NCBI GenBank assembly: GCA_022606425.2 | Contig: JAHDVF020000174.1 | Location: forward strand, 1-64,000 | DNA from: Lepidostoma basale | Lineage: Eukaryota > Arthropoda > Insecta > Trichoptera > Lepidostomatidae | DNA: 64,000 nucleotides | Direction of reading: 5' to 3' | Shown: positions 21,190 to 30,748 of the stretch, piece after piece | How the letters are laid out: each line of letters starts with the position of its first letter | Numbering within the stretch: position 1 is the first letter of the stretch | Notes under the pieces: model-generated | What the model was told of the DNA's origin: nothing | Database searches by the model: none | What the model saw: only the letters and a program-made list of their open reading frames with translations | Translations under genes and position numbers: made by a program

Positions 21190-22289
21190 CACCCTACCAC
21201 AGTATAAATGAATAGAAGAATTAACAGTTCAAAAAAATTAATCGTAATTTTAAAAAATAATAATAATAATTAGAAGAAGAAAGTGAGAAATAACCTTATA
21301 GTCAAGGGACTGCACGACATGTCACTTCATTCACTGCTTAAGATTGATCCGACCATTTTTTTTTAAATAGCATTCGTTCATATAAAAAAACATCGATGTT
21401 ACTTAAATACTTATTGTAATTGTCGCAATTCCAACAGTCGCGCTCTGAGCGTAGTTATTGCGATTTGACTGTGCAATAATTTTACAAAATTATTGCACAA
21501 TCAAAGTATATAACATTTCTACTAATTGATTTATGTAGGATTCAAATAAAATAAAATAAAAATGTATTATATAACTCTTAATTTATAATAATACAACACT
21601 TATCCGCCATGGACATGATCCAAACAAAAATGTTGGTTACCAAAACATGTATGATGTCATAAATAAAATATTGTATTATCACAAAATGAAAAAAAAAACA
21701 TGTCATAATAAAATTATTTTAATATATACAACATTTCACTCACCATTATATTACGAAATATACTGTGGTTGATTGATTTTCATTCCGAAATATTTATATT
21801 ATTCTTGAGAAATACACATTCGGATGTCATGTTTTTATAAACATTATATTCTGCGTTACCAAAGTCTAGGAATAATTGTTGATTCTACAGAACGCACTAC
21901 CATATCATTAAAATTTTAGCCAACTTCATGTATTCCTTAATTCACTTGTTTTTTTTGAACACGTAGTCTTTCAATATGGTCACGCATAATATTTATTAGG
22001 AAACCAAGACATATCAAACATATCACAGCACAAAATTAACACCATGAAACCGTCAGAAAAATTGTACGAGTAGTTTTTGTGTGAATAATACCGCTTGTAT
22101 GAACGCACTGATTAAAATGTTGCCATGCTAAGCGAGTAGTGAATTTGTTGTTACCCGTATTATTTATAACTCGAATACAATCGATATTTGGATTTTTTTT
22201 GTTGTCTTATAGTATGTTTAATACGGTACTTTATTAATATTTCCATGTTTAATATATATTTTGGCAAAGCTCGATAAAGGAACAGAATG
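21190..22289. other. No gene seen
   Basis: AT-rich. A small inverted repeat with TGCACAATCAAAG / TTGACTGTGCAATAAT lies around 21465-21505. Confidence 0.5.
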
Positions 22290-22408
22290 CAAAGCGGACG
22301 AAAACGTTATGAATTAAAAAATAGTTTTAACTTAAAAATGACGATTTTTTATGAATTAAAACACTGTTTTTTCAACTTTTGTGTTTATTTTTCTCGACAT
22401 TTGATATA
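22290..22408 (-). mobile_element. Family E remnant joined to family A
   Basis: AATTAAAACACTGTTTTTTC...TTTATTTTTCTCGACATTTG is the family E 3' side on the minus strand, truncated just after the cleavage site and abutting the family A unit. Confidence 0.45.
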
Positions 22409-22575
22409 CTCGTATTATTTTAACACCTGATGATGTCAACATTGGTTGATGAAACAGCTGTCGCGCAAAATAAAACACAATTGTGATACAAAAAACAAAG
22501 TTTATTCATTAAGAATTTTAAAATGTTAAGGTATCATAGTGTTTCGGCTAAAACAATGAACCATTTAGTTTAGTT
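22405..22575 (+). mobile_element. Family A ribozyme unit
   Basis: Hammerhead arm followed by the ACAATTGTGATAC block and the terminal ATAGTGTTTCGGC...ACAATGAACC end. Confidence 0.6.
22421..22468 (+). ncRNA. Hammerhead ribozyme motif, family A, intact core
   Basis: CTGATGA 22427-22433; stem II GTCAAC/GGTTGAT (one G-U pair); GAAAC 22451-22455; AGCTGTC 22456-22462. Confidence 0.73.
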
Positions 22576-22609
22576 TAGTTTAAAGGTAAGAGGAAGAACT
22601 TAAACGAAT

Positions 22610-22718
22610 CATAACATTGTTATTGCATCCCTGAGGCAACCCCCACTATTGGCCTCCCCAGTGCCATTTTAGTGATGCCACTCTTCCGATGAGTCCGACA
22701 CTCCTGTTCTAGCCGACA
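22610..22718 (-). repeat. Dispersed repeat, inverted copy
   Basis: Reverse complement of the 18835 repeat: CACTCTTCCGATGAGTCCGA and CAACCCCCACTATTGG. Confidence 0.45.
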
Positions 22719-22730
22719 ATGAGATAGTTA

Positions 22731-23136
22731 AGGCCGTGCCACACTATTTGAAACAAGCTCTCCACAGGGGAGAGCTGTGGAGCCCACGGTTGATGAAGCG
22801 TCCACATACTGTTGTAAACAAGCTCTCCACAGGGGTCACCTTTGTGGAGCCCACGGTTTGTGTGGCATCCACAGTAGACACCATTTTCGTTCAATACGTC
22901 CGCACTCCACCGATCGCGATGCCGCTATGCAACTGATCCTGACTGGTAGAATGTGAAGCCCCCACAATGTGGAATGCATGTTTACAACGGCGGGATCCAC
23001 ACGCTGCTATGCGCGTCCGTCCACAAAGGTTGTTGAAGGTCAAACGAATTTTTGTTTCAAACAAGTGTCTACACAGTTTTAAACCGCCGGTGGAGACCGA
23101 TGTGGAGAGCTTGTTTAAAACAGTGTGGCACGGCTT
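22731..23136. mobile_element. 406-bp inverted-repeat element (MITE), TA-flanked
   Basis: About 35 bp terminal inverted repeats (22731-22767 and 23101-23136): AGGCCGTGCCACACT against AGTGTGGCACGGCTT. TA lies on both sides, as for Tc1/mariner-type elements. Inside, a ~40-bp unit with CAAGCTCTCCACAGGGG is duplicated (22755 and 22819). No coding. Confidence 0.65.
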
Positions 23137-23664
23137 TAGTTTTGATTTTAACAGTGTTTTTTATTTCATTTTAACATTAACATTGCATTCAACCTTTTTT
23201 CATTTTAATGGGTAAGTACATTGTCTTGTGCATTGTAGAGTTGCACAATACGCATTAAGTAGAAACAACAAATCAATTAGGCACGTACCGAATAATATTG
23301 TCAGTCCTTCTGTAAACAGGCCCGGGAACGATAGACTAATGTAAAGTCAACAAGGCCGAGCCAGATGGACCGCGCCGTGTTTATCTGTAACTCGATACTG
23401 TGTACCATGCCGTATAGCAATTCACCTACATCTCTTGGTTGCGCTTCCTCGCGAAGTCTACTGCATTGTTTCAGCTATGAAGACTGCCAGACTTTTCAAA
23501 CGTATTACTTTGTACATAAAAAAAAACATATTCATTCTTCGAACTAGTAGAATTTTCAAAAATCCTAACAAAACTAACCATCAAACCGTTTCGCGTTCGT
23601 TTTTAACTCTCACACAACTTCTAGATTCATTCATTATTCTGACTTTGAAAATGACTCCCTTTTA
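23137..23664. other. No gene seen
   Basis: Unassigned; two overlapping short open frames at 23365-23665 are not recognised. Confidence 0.45.
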
Positions 23665-23900
23665 GTAATTGATTGATTTGGGCATGCCTTCCTTGACATT
23701 CCTTGACTTCTTTTTCCAATCACACTACTTGTATATATCTTTTTAACCATTCTTCGGTCATCCATTCGTTCCATGTATCCAAATAATTTTAGTGACCGTT
23801 TCTTAATTTTGTTTAAGGCGCATTCGTCAACTATACATTATTTTCTCACTTCTACGATCGGTCTCAATATTACTATTATTTTGATGACTTATATTTTAAG
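23665..23900 (-). mobile_element. TTAG-type RTE fragment, diverged
   Basis: Minus strand codes for RTE tail pieces (WLDTWNEWMTEEWLKRYIQ-like, then EVSGEKGM...). Many changes. Confidence 0.45.
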
Positions 23901-24104
23901 TGCGTCGTTTTGTAAAATCAATTACTCCAATGGCGCATTAGGAAAAGACTGACCGAACTATCATCATACTTAATACTAACATGGAGGCTATTCCACACCA
24001 ACGGACCCGCAACGCTGAAAGTACGCTGAAATACAAAATGTAATCAAAACTGCCATTGAGCAATGAGTTGAAAAGAATTTGGTGGATTATTTATTGTTTC
24101 TCTA

Positions 24105-24325
24105 ACAATGGTGTAAAACTCAAAATAAAATAATTAATATGATAAAAACGTTTGTCTTCTAGTTTTATTATATTTTAGATGGAATGACATGTTTCGCCCT
24201 TCTAAGGCATTGTGATATGACCATGACATTTGGTAATGCCTTAGAAAGGCGAAATATGTCATTCCATCTAAAATAAAATAAAACTCCTAGAAGACACAAG
24301 TTTTCATTCATATTAATTATTTGCT
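24105..24325. mobile_element. Family C element, full palindrome
   Basis: Best example: both arms present with the hairpin GCCTTAGAAAGGC, GAAAC or GAAAT, ATGTCATTCC and TTTTATT-rich arms, centred near 24222. Confidence 0.68.
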
Positions 24326-25062
24326 GGATATTGAGCATGAGACTGCGAAATAAGTTTCAAGATCTTCAGAGCAAGGATATATCCTCTCTTGATGTGATAA
24401 TTTATAGTCTTGTTTGTGATATGAGTAGATAAGTGAGTATATACATATGGTACATTCCCAATATCGTTAATGATCAATCTATATATTATATTTCAAACTC
24501 GTAGTAACTAATGTGTAGATATGAGAATTATGAAAATATCAAGTGTGGGCACGTACAAGGGATGGGAGAGTATTATTTACTAAGGGGAAGTATAACAAAT
24601 TGAGAATTCGGAGGAACTGTATCAACAATGTGTTATCAGCTGTCGGCTAGAGATATGTTCGGAATACACAATATAAAGGTACGCTCCCACATCCGTCTAA
24701 AGTCTCCACCAAAAGAACATTTTCGGAGAGGGCGAATATTGTATTTGATACAATATATTATATGTACGTACCTACGCCATACTTCACAATAAGATACGAA
24801 GAGATATCTACACCTACATCCAACCTATTATTTACGTTAGATACAATTATGTATAATATATTTTCATAGATTAAATGGATGTAGAAGATGGAGAGTAAAT
24901 AAAGCTGAAGTTATTATAGAATTATGAAAATCTTTTACTAATCTTGATTTGAAGTAAATCTACACAAGCTTAAAGCTTCTAACGATTATTTATATATACT
25001 CGTATATTGAAATCTAACGGTGTCGATCATAATTTGTATGTTATTTAATTTATGATTTTCAA
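24326..25062. other. No gene seen
   Basis: Unique-looking non-coding DNA. Confidence 0.55.
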
Positions 25063-25390
25063 CTAACTAACTGAATTAACTTACCATTAAAGGGGTAGGC
25101 AAAGAGGAAGGACCGCCACACTGCTCTGTCCTGACACACCTCTCGAGCATCCTCTAGATTCATACATCGTAACACGTATGCTCGCCGATTTTTCCGACTT
25201 TAATTACATTAATTCGTATTTGGTTAATTTGGTCATGCCATGCTTTCCTTGGTCTTCCGCGGCTTCTCTTTCCACTCACACTGCTTATATACTACATTTT
25301 AACCATTCTTCTCCAAACAATCTCAGAGGTCCTTTTTTTAATTTTACTTATGATGCAATTATATTTTCTCTTCTCATTTCTGGCTAGGTT
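25063..25390 (-). mobile_element. TTAG-tail RTE fragment, diverged
   Basis: Starts with AACTAACTAACTG, then CCGCCACACTGCTCTGTCC and CATGCCATGCTTTCCTTGG, the inverted RTE tail. Confidence 0.6.
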
Positions 25391-25518
25391 GGGCGAATCG
25401 GACTGCTGGGAACAAAAGGCGCAGGCTCGAGGAGCTTGGCGAAAAATCATCAAGGAGGCTAAAACTCTTCACAAGTTGTATTGCCATAAGAAGTACGTAA
25501 GTAAGTAAGTAAGTATAT
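25390..25518 (+). mobile_element. LINE C-terminal remnant with GTAA tail
   Basis: Plus frame: AQARGAWRKIIKEAKTLHKL then stop and (GTAA)n. Abuts the preceding RTE fragment in inverse orientation. Confidence 0.5.
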
Positions 25519-26474
25519 CTACAATATTTCTCCTACTTTCATCATTCATTTTATCAGTTTCTAACATCTCGTCCATTTTATAAGGTTTGTCACTAGAACT
25601 CAATTATTTATAGCCATCTTTGTTATATCGATGTGTACCTAATGATTTCTTTCTATATGAAGTTGGTAAGCGTAACTAGCGAGCTTTATATAATACTTAT
25701 TAGATTGCCGCGTGATGACATCAATTGCTCTCTCGTAACAGGCTTTTATAACTGCTGATTAGTTTGAAAGAAAAAAAAAACTAAAAGTCGTTCTGGAAAA
25801 AAGCAGACAGTTCGGTATGAATACGCTTTATAATATGAATTATATCAAATGTGGGTGGTTTAATGCAAGTACCTACCCGCCTAATATCAATCCACGCAAC
25901 CTTCCGAGAAATATTGACACAATAGCAATCAAATAGAATTTAGCGTCGAAAGCATCCTTTGCCGTGTTACAACAGAAATTTAGTCAAATGACAAGGCACA
26001 AAACCTCTTCTTGCTCAAAAATGACCGACATGACGAGCATATACCAACGCAAACATAAAAAAACACAAGAAAAACAGACACTTAGCAGATACCTATCTTG
26101 GTAGATACGAGCATCTCGATTCCCAAGGTCCGAACTACAACACAAATCATATTGTGAAGCGAAGAAACCACACCGCATTAGTAAAAAAATGCTAATCGTA
26201 AATCGTAACAGGTATTCACAAAAGAAACTTTTTTTTTTCAAAGTAAATTTGATGTTTCCTATCGCAAAGTGTCAAGTCACCCCCAAAAGTGACAGCTCAA
26301 AAAGAGACGAAGGCAACTTCCAAGCAATCGTCAACGTGCCAATAACTGATTTGATGTAAAATAAGAGAGGTTTTTGAGACAAAAACGAGTGTAAATCGCG
26401 TTAGAAGATTTATATTTGTTTTTTTATAAATATTGGATCAAAAAATATATTTAAATGATTTGAGTTTAATCAAT
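25519..26474. other. No gene seen
   Basis: Unique-looking; the 85-codon minus frame at 25984 is not recognised. Confidence 0.5.
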
Positions 26475-26687
26475 ACGACTGAAAACGTCCGTTTTCTTGA
26501 ATATTTATTTAATTTTGTAGGAACGGCATATTTCGCCTTACTAAGTCATTAATAAACGATTTTATTGTTTCTTGAACAATAAATACGTTTGATTAATAAG
26601 TGTCATATATTTAAATAGTCCGTTGTTTTTGCCGAAACACTATGATACGAGTACTTTAACATTATAAACTGCCAAATAAAAAAACTT

Positions 26688-26730
26688 TGAAGATGTCAAC
26701 ATAGGTTGATGAAACAGCTGTCGCGTAAAA
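26688..26730 (+). ncRNA. Hammerhead motif, family A dimer, first copy
   Basis: Core TTGAAGA (C3 changed to T), stem II GTCAAC/GTTGAT, GAAAC 26711-26715, AGCTGTC to 26722. One core change. Confidence 0.6.
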
Positions 26731-26812
26731 TAAAAAATACAATTGTGATACAAAAACAAAAGTTATTTAATTTAACAGTTTAAAAAAAAACTTATGTGTA
26801 TTTAATTGTACC

Positions 26813-26860
26813 TAACACCTGATGATGTCAACATAGGTTGACGAAACAGCTGTTGCGAAA
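26813..26860 (+). ncRNA. Hammerhead ribozyme motif, family A dimer, second copy
   Basis: CTGATGA 26819-26825; stem II GTCAAC/GTTGAC; GAAAC 26843-26847; AGCTGTT to 26854. GUU is an allowed NUH triplet. Confidence 0.72.
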
Positions 26861-27025
26861 AATAAAAATATAATTGTGATATTGTACATTAAACAAAGTA
26901 TTTTAATTTAACAGTTTATGACATATATTTGATAATGCCACTTCAAACTCAAGAAAAAACTTCAAGAAAACAGACGTTTTCATTAGTATTAATTATTTAA
27001 TATGGAGATTTACATCATTGTTCAA

Positions 27026-27581
27026 GAAACAATAAATATTATGACCGACCTATTAAAATCGTTTAATTAATATGAAATTTTACAAATCATAGACATTCTT
27101 TATAATTTTTGTTTAAAATACTGACCCCATATTAGAAAATTTATATAAAATCAATGGACATTTGCATCTTAAAAATACGAAAACAAATTATAATTTTCTC
27201 GATTTTTTTTTGTTCTTAGAAAGGCTCATTATGACAGAAGAATTTCTTGATCAAACAAGAGTGACGCACTAAAAGAGAACCACCGCAGTCCCTTTCCCCT
27301 CGTCACATCTGACACGATCCTTCTTGCCTCCTTCACACTTCATGCTTCGCGCCGAGAGATGCAGTCATTCCGTCTTCACTAGCTTTTCAACATCACTCGT
27401 TTGTGTTTGGTTTACTCATCTGTGGACTTAATGCAGTCTAAATGTTAAGGATACAAAAAGATTATCAAAATTTGAAATATGTTTTTAAATTATTTTTAGT
27501 ATTTTAAATATAATAATAATATAATAAATTGGATAATTTATAAAGCGCCATTTTTATGAATTACTCATCTCAAGAGCCATT
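27026..27581. other. No gene seen
   Basis: AT-rich with a more balanced stretch (27240-27400); nothing recognised. Confidence 0.5.
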
Positions 27582-27780
27582 GTTTTAGCCGAAACACTAT
27601 GAATCTCCAACATTATAAACTGTTAAATTATAAAACTCTGTTTTTATGTATCACAAGTTTAATTTTTATTTCACGACAGCTGTTTCGTCAACCTCTGTTT
27701 ACATCATCAAGTGTCACAAAAATACTGTGACACATACGGAGATGTCAACATAGGTTGACGAAACAGCTGTCACGAAAAAT
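27582..27780. mobile_element. Family A ribozyme unit, inverted pair
   Basis: The minus hammerhead (27670-27725) has core TTGATGA, GAAAC and GTC; the plus hammerhead (27735-27775) keeps stem II, GAAAC and GTC but has a damaged core (ACGGAGA). The left end is the family A CCATTGTTTTAGCCGAAAC start. Confidence 0.6.
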
Positions 27781-27789
27781 CTTCTTATT

Positions 27790-28085
27790 ATTCTTTTTCC
27801 TTGTTGTAGACCTATGTGGTCTGTTCTCCAGAGTGTCGCTCCAACTGTGAGGTAGATTCCCAGCTGTCCTTCCATCTTTTATGAGGTCTTCCACGAGGTC
27901 GAGTCCCATGAGGCTGATTATGCAATGCAATAAAGGGGAGTCTGGTGGTGTCCATTCTTTGTTCATGACCGTACCAGTACCTTTTTCGCTGTCTGCTCCA
28001 TCTTATAATATCCTCAACCTCACATATCTCTCTTATTCTGATGTTCCTCACGCGATCTCTCAGTGTCTTGGCTGCAAAATATAAG
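27790..28085 (-). mobile_element. LINE C-terminal remnant (GRPHKRWKDSW type)
   Basis: Minus frame: AKTLRDRVRNIRIREICEVE, RQRKRYWYGHEQRMDTTRLP, RPRGRPHKRWKDSW. Intact for about 95 codons. Confidence 0.68.
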
Positions 28086-28330
28086 CTGTAAATTCTACCA
28101 ACTCCCCGACGTCCCTCTATTTTACCCATTATATCAGCTGAAGGAGGTGGTATTTTTCTCCCCTTACCACATGACCCAAATATGAGACCTTTCTCATTTT
28201 CAAACTCAAAAACATCTCTCTATTGGCTCTGGCTCTTTGTAGTACGTCTGCATTACTGACCCAATCGGTCCACGGTATACGTAGCATTCTGCGTTATATC
28301 CACTTCTCACATCTATCCACATCTAAGCGT
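28085..28330 (-). mobile_element. BovB-like RTE remnant
   Basis: Minus strand with one frameshift: RMLRIPWTDWVSNADV-like, REMFLSLKMRKVSYLG, GKIEGRRGVGR. Directly joined to the 27.8-kb remnant. Confidence 0.58.
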
Positions 28331-28675
28331 CGCCGACATTTAATATTTGATTGATTTGTTGGTGTTACGATTTCCTTGGTCTTCGTTTATTCCTAAAAGA
28401 ATGTATCAATAGTACCCAATATTAAGTAACAAGTAATGATTGCCGACTACGTACATGCGGTAACGGTAAATATCTAATTCATTGATAACAACGTCGCATT
28501 GATGGATGGAAGAAATGACGAGAATTGTATTCGAACGTTATCTTGCTCTAATGCACCGACATTGTTTGCTTGTCGTCTAATGACAGTCACGGGGTCAATG
28601 TTCTCTTGCTTGAGTCTCCCATTATAATAATCTGCCTAAAACATTGTTTCATATTTAGCGACTAAATAAAAAAAA

Positions 28676-28865
28676 CATCATGCCGTTTCCCCGAAAGAAC
28701 CGACTCATTTCGCGATCCTGACACACCTCTCTAGATTCTTTCACATTCATTCAACGAGTGATACACGCACGTCGATTATTTCGACTTTTAACATGACCGA
28801 TATTTATTATTTAATTAATTAGTCTCCCACGACTCCCTACTCCATTCACACCATTACGGTAAATA
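28676..28865 (-). mobile_element. TTAG-type RTE fragment, diverged
   Basis: CATGCCGTTTCCCCGAAAG, CACACCTCTCTAGATTC, GCACGTCGATTATTTCG; inverted tail without the TTAG repeat. Confidence 0.5.
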
Positions 28866-29067
28866 CACGTACCATAACACGTAATTCAATTAAGATCCAT
28901 AAAAATAGGTAAAAAATAAATTATTTTGCTCAATTATAATTAAATACACATACCTAGTGAAGCAAAAATAAAATATTAGATATCTAAACTATAATAATAA
29001 TAAAAATTAGAGATATTCCTACACTTCCAATAGTTGCCAACGTATGATTTGGCAACTTTTATAATAT

Positions 29068-29180
29068 TTAATAAACCGTTAAATTAAAAAAAAACTTTAT
29101 TTTATGTATCACAATCGTATTTTATTTTACGCGACAGCTGTTTCGTCAACCTATGTTGACAACATCAGATGTTCAATAAT
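29068..29180 (-). mobile_element. Family A single arm with near-intact hammerhead
   Basis: Minus strand: core CTGATGT (29168-29162; A9 changed to T), stem II GTCAAC/GTTGAC, GAAAC (29144-29140), GTC. It lies just upstream of the PLE insertion. Confidence 0.6.
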
Positions 29181-29532
29181 TTATCAAATGACAAATTTTC
29201 GTGATTTTCCAACCTTTATGTGTATTTGTTCCTATGTCAATTTGAATAATTTATTTGATACAATATAATTTTGGAATTCTTGCTGGAGTTGAGTTAGGTA
29301 CCTAATTATTTTAATTAAAAGAACGGTTAGTTTCTATTTATAGGAAAAAATATTAAAGTTGGAAAATATAATAATACAAAAAAATAATAATAATCATAAT
29401 AATAAAAAAAACATTAATTGGAAGGAACAATTACACATAATATAGAGTCAAAAACAATGAAATATAATAAATTTAATTTGTTTTATGTTCGTTGTGTTTT
29501 TGGGTAACACCGTGTGATTTGGTAAACTCCTT

Positions 29533-29580
29533 CTCGACCGACGTTTCGGAGATCGTTGCAGTCTCCATCTTCAGGGTAAT
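29533..29580 (-). ncRNA. Hammerhead ribozyme motif in the PLE 3' region (inverted left copy)
   Basis: Same motif as in the right copy: core CTGAAGA (29574-29568), stem II GGAGA/TCTCC, GAAAC (29547-29543), then GTC. All core bases are present. Confidence 0.75.
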
Positions 29581-29730
29581 GAATGTGATATGTGTTGTGT
29601 CTGCTAAGGTACTTCACCGTTGTACCGTGTCGCCGGCAGTGTGTACGTGTGAGACAAAGGTTCCCAGAAATAGCTTGGCACAGGGGGCATTCCGAACCGG
29701 TATGTCGCCGGCAGTGGGTTATTCCCCGAA

Positions 29731-30748
29731 TTAGCTAATTACAAGGGGCCCATTCCCGGGTGGTGTGTCACCGGGCGGCGCGCGCCTCAGTCGGGCGGGT
29801 TGTATATTTTGTAGTACCGGATACCACGCGGGTTTAAGGCGGAGGCCGTCGTCTCTGTTGATGTTTTGCGGGTGTTGATAAATTTCAATTGCCTCGCTGA
29901 TGAGACGTGCACGTTGGCTCCTCGGTCTGTCTAGTACCGAGGGCTCAAAATTGAAACGATGACCGGTGTCCACGAAGTGTTCGGCGAGAGCAGATTTGTC
30001 GGGATAGCCGAGTCTGCAAGCACTTTCGTGTTCACTGGTTCGCTTTTTTATCGTGCGGGCTGTTTGTCCCACGTATACTTTGTCACAGCCGAGGCAATCC
30101 AATTTATACACTCCGTCCGTCTCTAGAGGGTATTTGTCTTTTGCAGAGCGGATAACATGTCCGACCTTAGTTGTTGCCCCGTATACAGTTTTAATCTCGT
30201 GCCTCCGCAGGATCTTGGATATCTTGTCCGTGACTCCTTTTATGTATGGCAAAAAGGCCAAGGATTTTGTTGGTATCTCCTCTTTGTCTCCGCGTGGGGC
30301 CTGTGCTCTTTTAATAACACGTTGGATATTAAGATTGCTATATCCGTTGCACTGCAGAGCCTCAGTGAGGGTTCGCAGTTCACCCTTCACCGAGGACTCC
30401 TCGCTAATGCGGATAGCTCTAGTTACCAACGTGTTAATCAGGCCCCTCTTCTGTGCGGGATGATGGTTGGAGTCAGCGTGCAAGTATCGCTGCGTGTGAG
30501 AAGGTTTCCTGTATACGGTGTGCCCCAGCCTCCCATCTTTCTTCCTCCTTACTTCTACATCAAGGAATGGCAGGATGCCGCTCTTTTCAATTTCGACGGT
30601 AAAATTAATGAGAGGGTGCAAATTATTTAAGTGCGCCAAGAAGACGTCCAACTCGTTCCTCCCGTGTGGCCAGATAGCAAAGACATCATCAACGTATCTA
30701 AGCCACACTTTGGGAGTTAGGGACGCCGTGTCTAGTGCCGTCTCTTCA
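29731..30748 (-). pseudogene. Inverted, 5'-truncated copy of the PLE reverse transcriptase/GIY-YIG gene
   Basis: This minus-strand frame repeats the last 337 or so residues of the neighbouring plus-strand PLE protein, from just before the YVDD motif through the GIY-YIG domain to the same stop. The first residues of the open frame (MSNFA) come from across the junction. It lacks RT motifs A and B and cannot encode a working transcriptase. It is part of the same insertion. Confidence 0.92.

Larger units (their letters stand above)
26613..26921 (+). mobile_element. Family A direct tandem dimer (retrozyme-like), nested in a family C element
   Basis: Two family A units in the same orientation, flanked by the 9-bp repeat CATATATTT (26604-26612 and 26922-26930), a probable target duplication. 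The two predicted cleavage positions (after 26722 and after 26854) bracket a 132-nt monomer. The flanks are the two arms of a family C element (26475-26603 and 26931-27025). Confidence 0.75.
26475..27025. mobile_element. Family C element split by a family A dimer
   Basis: Left arm 26475-26603, right arm 26931-27025 ending in ATTATTTAATATGGAG. The interruption carries a 9-bp target duplication. Confidence 0.62.

Noticed and set aside
30053..30630. Plus-strand frames of 136 and 157 codons, with matching minus frames at 32150-32727
   Set aside because: Exact antisense shadows of the two PLE copies.
30518..30748. First 77 codons of the long plus-strand PLE open frame
   Set aside because: They lie antisense to the inverted PLE copy; homology to PLE protein starts only at 30749. 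The open frame is read through by accident.
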